Of a stretch of DNA of 10,461 bases, positions 6,757-10,461 are shown one piece after another. Position 1 is the first letter of the stretch, and each line of letters starts with the position of its first letter. A program made the position numbers and the translations under genes. The stretch comes from an uncultured Brevinema sp. (lineage in GTDB: Bacteria > Spirochaetota > Brevinematia > Brevinematales > Brevinemataceae): assembly GCA_947040475.1 (NCBI GenBank), contig CAMRBT010000039.1:1-10461 (forward strand), written 5' to 3'. The notes below the pieces were generated by a model. That model was not told the origin of the DNA, made no database searches, and saw only the letters and a program-made list of their open reading frames with translations.

Positions 6757-9700
6757 ATGACTAATAAGCTAAAACAGTATATCTATAATGAGAAATTTAC
6801 TTCACAAAATGATATGCTACATGATATTTACACTAATACGCCTGAATTTTCTTCTGAAGATCAAGAAGCTCTTTTTGATTTTCTCATAGAGAAAGTAGAA
6901 GCCGCAGAATTGTATTCTATCAATTATGGTTACGATAAAAATCTATATGATTGCTCTGTATTTAAAGATATTAAGCCACATATAAAACAAACTATAAGTG
7001 AAAAACTAAATGCTTATTTACAAAAAGATCAAGTGATTTATGAAGATGTCTATTGTTTTTATGATTTCTTATGTACATTAGCAATAGATAATGATTCTGA
7101 AAAATTATGGAATAAAGGTATGGAAAAATATTCTACCTTTCTATTGACAGCACAAGATACAGATGAAAAACCTTTAAATAGAATAGATCAGATGTTTTGT
7201 TGCGTATTTTATTGTTTAGTGAAAATTCTTCCAAAAAATAAAGAACAATTAGATCAATTCAGAGATGTTTTGTTTACAAAGCGATCTTCTATACAAAAAT
7301 CAGTAATTATACATATTTTAGATTATTATTTTGATTATGGTAAAGATAAAATTAAAGATCTATCACAGATACTTTATTTAAGAGATTTCGTTATACGATA
7401 TTTTGAATTATATTACAATCATGATAGAGTAATACAATTTTCAAGTCTAAATATAACTCATATTAATGATAAGACTCTAATAAAAGATATTTTTCACCAA
7501 TGTATTCCTGAATTATCTGATAATGATATACTATATTCTTATGATAAAGAGCATGTAGGAACAAGTTTACTATGCTTATATCAATGGAATCAACTAAAAA
7601 ATGATATTACAGAATTACTAACTTTGTGTACAGAAAAACAAAAAAATATGTTTTTTATTTTCATCCTTTATTATCGTACAACAAAGGAACAAATACCAAG
7701 CTATAACAGTAGTAAAAACATTCCTAATTCAGAATTTCTACTTGAATTAAACTATACCTATTATGATTTTGATTTTATATATAAATCACTATTAGAATGG
7801 TTTAAGTATTTTATTAAGCTGCCTAATAATACTTTTATATATCATTTGTTTCATCAGTTAAATAGTTTGAAATTATTTCAAGAATGTATTAAAAGTCAAG
7901 AAGATTGGAATAACTGTACTCAAGATATTCAAAAATATTATATAATACGAATTAATGATGAGATAGATCCTTTTTGGGACTATTTAACAGAAGAGCAAAA
8001 GTTAAGTATAAATCAAAGAAATCAAAATTTACAGATTGGAAAAAAATGGGACAGATTAGAAGAACAAACAAAAACAGAATGCATTAGTTATTTTTTTGAT
8101 AAAGAGAAAATGTTTGATGAGATTGAGTATTTTCAAATTTATATAACAGATTTTGATTTTGATAAATTATGGGATAGTACATCTCAATATAAAAACCTTA
8201 TGTTTAACAACTTAGAAGAAGAGAAAGATGCCAGGGTTTTAAATCCTTTTTTATTACAATACATTCCATATGTGAAAAACTATAAATCTATTGATAGTAT
8301 ATATAATGATATAAAAATATATTGGGATAAATTCTGGGGAATGTATTTATATATTTATATTACAGAACAAATTGATAGTAATTCAGAAACCAAAACTTTT
8401 AATGTATCATTTACAGATAGCCAAAAAGTAAAGTTGATTAATTATATAGATAGTAATAGTAATGAATTTAATATATATACTATTTATTTATTACTACATA
8501 CTTTTGATCTTGAGTATAAATTATCTAACGAACAAATTATTGATCTTCTAAAACTTAACCCCGTGTTTTTCAATGGCAAATTAAAACAGAGATTTTACAT
8601 TAGTGGAGATAGTCTATTCTATCATAATTTAGGTGGTTGGACAATAGATATAAATTCTGAAATAATTAATATAGATGTTATCATGAAATATTCTAAGATG
8701 ACAATACCTGAGTGCCTAGATAAAATATTTAGTATTCTACAGGAAAATGATATTTTAAACAATAGATCATTATTACTTAACATGTTAAATATGGATAACA
8801 CAATAAATATAGATAGTAATAAGATTGATGAGTATGTATTAAAATATGTATTAGAATATATTAAATCAAGTACCAATGATATATTTAGTTATTTAATAAA
8901 AGAATATATTATTCAAAATTTTGATAGAATAGGCATGGAATTTATACAAATACTAGATCAGAGTAGTAGTATTCCAAAGGATCTATATCAATTTATTCTT
9001 TATAAATTGTTAAATTTTCAATTAGAACCACAATATAAAAAGTCTTTTTATAACTTAAAATTAAAAGTATACAAAAAAGAAATATTAATTCATGATAACT
9101 CTAATACTCAAAAATTTAGTATTCAAGAAGAAGTGGAGAAATTATCTAATCTTACAGATATTAGTAATATTAAAGAACAGATAAAAAATATACAAAATAA
9201 AATTGATACTTATGAATCTTCCTTACAAACAATAGACACTCTAAATGATAATATTTTAGAATTTATCTATTATATAGATGATCATATTGAATTGTTTGAT
9301 GATATATGTTCATTATTAATAACAACAACATATATTAGAAATTGTGATATATTGATAACACAAATTAAATACTATAGATCCAATAATATAAATATTAATT
9401 GGGAAAAGCTTGTACAAATTTTTATGGAATATAAGGATCATTGGGTACAAAATAATGATGAGGTTTCTCGCTTTATTGATTCTAATAATTTCTTTGTTAA
9501 ATTATTAGACCTGTTAATACAAGAGAATATTCTATCGTACGAAAATTATATGCAATTAAATAAGATAGATAAAATTCCATACGAATTAAAACACAGTATA
9601 GAAAAAAGAATACAGTCTTTTATTTTACCTATGTCTATTGAAAAAACTCAAGATCAGTATTTATTATGCATATCTACAAATGACGAAAATTTAATAAAAT

Positions 9701-10368
9701 TTCCTGAAGAAGAATTAGATCAATTAATATCTAAAATCATGGATAGATTTGATCCCAAATACTCTGTTATTTCTCGTATTTGTGATTTTGAGTATTTGAT
9801 TAAAGACATACAATACAATCAAATAACTTTTATGCACCCCTATTGTTTTGAAGATAATTTGGAAAATAACTGGAGTTTGGTAAATAATCCTATTTTTATT
9901 TCTTGTTGGAGTTTTGAACAAGTTCATGAAAATAGCTATGCTTGGTGGAAATTATATGGAAGTTCAAAAAAAGTTCGTATAGAAATTGATTTAGAAAAGG
10001 CTTTGAAATCTCTTATTAGAAAATTGAATACTGGTGATAAATTATATATAGGTTCATTAGATTATAAAAAAATTCATCGCACAGAACATACTAAAGAATG
10101 GGAATATTTTGAGAAAAAAACAGATTTTAAATTTGAATCTGAATTTAGGATCATGATAAAACCTTCTAATGTGACAATTTTAGATAATACAAAAATTTTA
10201 GATTTGCATAGTTATCCTGTGAAAGTAGAGAAAACATTCTATAAAGGGCTTAAATTGGATTATGAAGATCCTAAACAAGTTCATTTTCATCCTTATGAAT
10301 CAACTTTATCTAAAAAAGATAAGAAAGCTATGTCAGAAATTTTAGCTAATACAATAGACAAAGTATAG
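6757..10368 (+). CDS. Large helical protein of unknown function with C-terminal DUF2971-like domain
   Basis: I do not recognise residues 1-1000. They read as one long run of amphipathic helices, like an alpha-solenoid, rich in Asn, Ile, Tyr, Asp and Lys, with no signal peptide or clear membrane segment, so the protein is probably cytoplasmic. A heptad-like stretch at about 789-835 may be a coiled coil. Residues 1003-1190 fit DUF2971 by pattern: ITFMHPYCFEDNLE (D1033, E1036), FISCWS (S1049, C1050, W1051), AWWKLYG (W1063, W1064, Y1067), VRIEID (1073-1078), and FESEFR (E1127, E1129, R1131). DUF2971 proteins are usually near 250-350 residues, so this one is an unusually long fusion. No nuclease, NTPase or helicase motif is visible. 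The ATG at 6757 is fixed by AGAGGA five bases upstream. The gene is more AT-rich than its neighbours (sample lines 15-27% GC) and has its own leader after a terminator. Its position behind a restriction-type operon suggests a defence role, as effector or sensor; that is inference. The coding call is near certain, the DUF2971 assignment fairly good, the function unknown. Confidence 0.85.
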   Translation: MTNKLKQYIYNEKFTSQNDMLHDIYTNTPEFSSEDQEALFDFLIEKVEAAELYSINYGYDKNLYDCSVFKDIKPHIKQTISEKLNAYLQKDQVIYEDVYCFYDFLCTLAIDNDSEKLWNKGMEKYSTFLLTAQDTDEKPLNRIDQMFCCVFYCLVKILPKNKEQLDQFRDVLFTKRSSIQKSVIIHILDYYFDYGKDKIKDLSQILYLRDFVIRYFELYYNHDRVIQFSSLNITHINDKTLIKDIFHQCIPELSDNDILYSYDKEHVGTSLLCLYQWNQLKNDITELLTLCTEKQKNMFFIFILYYRTTKEQIPSYNSSKNIPNSEFLLELNYTYYDFDFIYKSLLEWFKYFIKLPNNTFIYHLFHQLNSLKLFQECIKSQEDWNNCTQDIQKYYIIRINDEIDPFWDYLTEEQKLSINQRNQNLQIGKKWDRLEEQTKTECISYFFDKEKMFDEIEYFQIYITDFDFDKLWDSTSQYKNLMFNNLEEEKDARVLNPFLLQYIPYVKNYKSIDSIYNDIKIYWDKFWGMYLYIYITEQIDSNSETKTFNVSFTDSQKVKLINYIDSNSNEFNIYTIYLLLHTFDLEYKLSNEQIIDLLKLNPVFFNGKLKQRFYISGDSLFYHNLGGWTIDINSEIINIDVIMKYSKMTIPECLDKIFSILQENDILNNRSLLLNMLNMDNTINIDSNKIDEYVLKYVLEYIKSSTNDIFSYLIKEYIIQNFDRIGMEFIQILDQSSSIPKDLYQFILYKLLNFQLEPQYKKSFYNLKLKVYKKEILIHDNSNTQKFSIQEEVEKLSNLTDISNIKEQIKNIQNKIDTYESSLQTIDTLNDNILEFIYYIDDHIELFDDICSLLITTTYIRNCDILITQIKYYRSNNININWEKLVQIFMEYKDHWVQNNDEVSRFIDSNNFFVKLLDLLIQENILSYENYMQLNKIDKIPYELKHSIEKRIQSFILPMSIEKTQDQYLLCISTNDENLIKFPEEELDQLISKIMDRFDPKYSVISRICDFEYLIKDIQYNQITFMHPYCFEDNLENNWSLVNNPIFISCWSFEQVHENSYAWWKLYGSSKKVRIEIDLEKALKSLIRKLNTGDKLYIGSLDYKKIHRTEHTKEWEYFEKKTDFKFESEFRIMIKPSNVTILDNTKILDLHSYPVKVEKTFYKGLKLDYEDPKQVHFHPYESTLSKKDKKAMSEILANTIDKV

Positions 10369-10372
10369 TATA

Positions 10373-10461
10373 TTAAGTCTCATCCCATAATACAGAAACT
10401 CTATCTTGTATATCCTTAGTACTTCTATTTGCATAATGCTTAGATGTCATCATTATATTAG
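10373..10461 (-). CDS. Possible 3' end of a convergent gene, cut by the window edge
   Basis: Read on the minus strand, a frame is open from the right edge for 28 codons and ends at TAA (plus-strand bases 10373-10375). The peptide includes TSKHYANRSTKD and ends VSVLWDET, a balanced composition unlike the Ile/Lys/Asn-rich noise of most shadow frames here. If real, the gene converges on gene 3 with only four bases between the two stop codons and no terminator hairpin between them. The other two minus-strand frames have stops near the edge (frame 2 repeatedly). An open frame of this length is not rare by chance, and I do not recognise the peptide, so this is tentative. Confidence 0.3.
   Translation of the reverse strand, partial: NIMMTSKHYANRSTKDIQDRVSVLWDET

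Noticed and set aside
8371..9489. Four IDSN tetrapeptides in gene 3 (residues 539, 564, 685 and 907)
   Set aside because: The spacing is irregular and flanks are unrelated. The tetrapeptide is composed of residues favoured by the AT-rich composition, so it is not a true repeat.
1..10461. CRISPR arrays, tRNA or rRNA genes, insertion sequences, attachment sites
   Set aside because: No regularly spaced direct repeats, cloverleaf-like segments, transposase or integrase motifs, or flanking long repeats were seen on either strand.

Overview
This is a low-GC window (hand counts on single 60-base lines run from about 15% to 43% GC) carrying three large genes in the same direction, with little other coding space. 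The promoters visible at the left edge are of the ordinary sigma70 type (TTGACA or TTGTAA, 17-bp spacers, TATACT or TATGAT), and two of the three starts have purine-rich Shine-Dalgarno sequences. This points to a low-GC bacterium with standard bacterial initiation and the standard genetic code. The sequence alone does not place it in a genus. The gene content is that of a defence or accessory island, and no transposase, integrase, tRNA or CRISPR array is visible.

Layout. Bases 1-129 hold two back-to-back promoters, one reading leftward out of the window and one reading into gene 1. Gene 1 (130-3048) is a 972-residue Eco57I-type adenine-specific DNA methyltransferase with DPACGSGAF and NPPY motifs. 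Gene 2 (3076-6372) starts 27 bases later, is surely in the same operon, and encodes a 1098-residue fusion of a phospholipase D-type nuclease domain and an SNF2/superfamily 2 helicase motor. A 384-base non-coding gap (6373-6756) follows. It holds an interleaved pair of inverted repeats, a rho-independent terminator, and a cluster of alternating TCTTA/TAAGA half-sites just before gene 3. Gene 3 (6757-10368) encodes a 1203-residue, very AT-rich, mostly helical protein that I do not recognise over its first 1000 residues and that ends in a DUF2971-like domain. A short open frame on the minus strand (10373-10461) may be the 3' end of a convergent gene.

How they may work together. Genes 1 and 2 look like a two-component modification and ATP-dependent restriction unit: gene 1 marks host DNA by N6-adenine (or possibly N4-cytosine) methylation, and gene 2 translocates on and cuts unmarked DNA. 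It resembles DISARM in its parts (methylase, SNF2 helicase, PLD protein), but the helicase and PLD are fused and no DrmA or DrmB partner is present. Gene 3 sits behind a terminator and may be a separately controlled third component or an independent defence gene. Its large size and C-terminal DUF2971-like module make it the least described part of the window.
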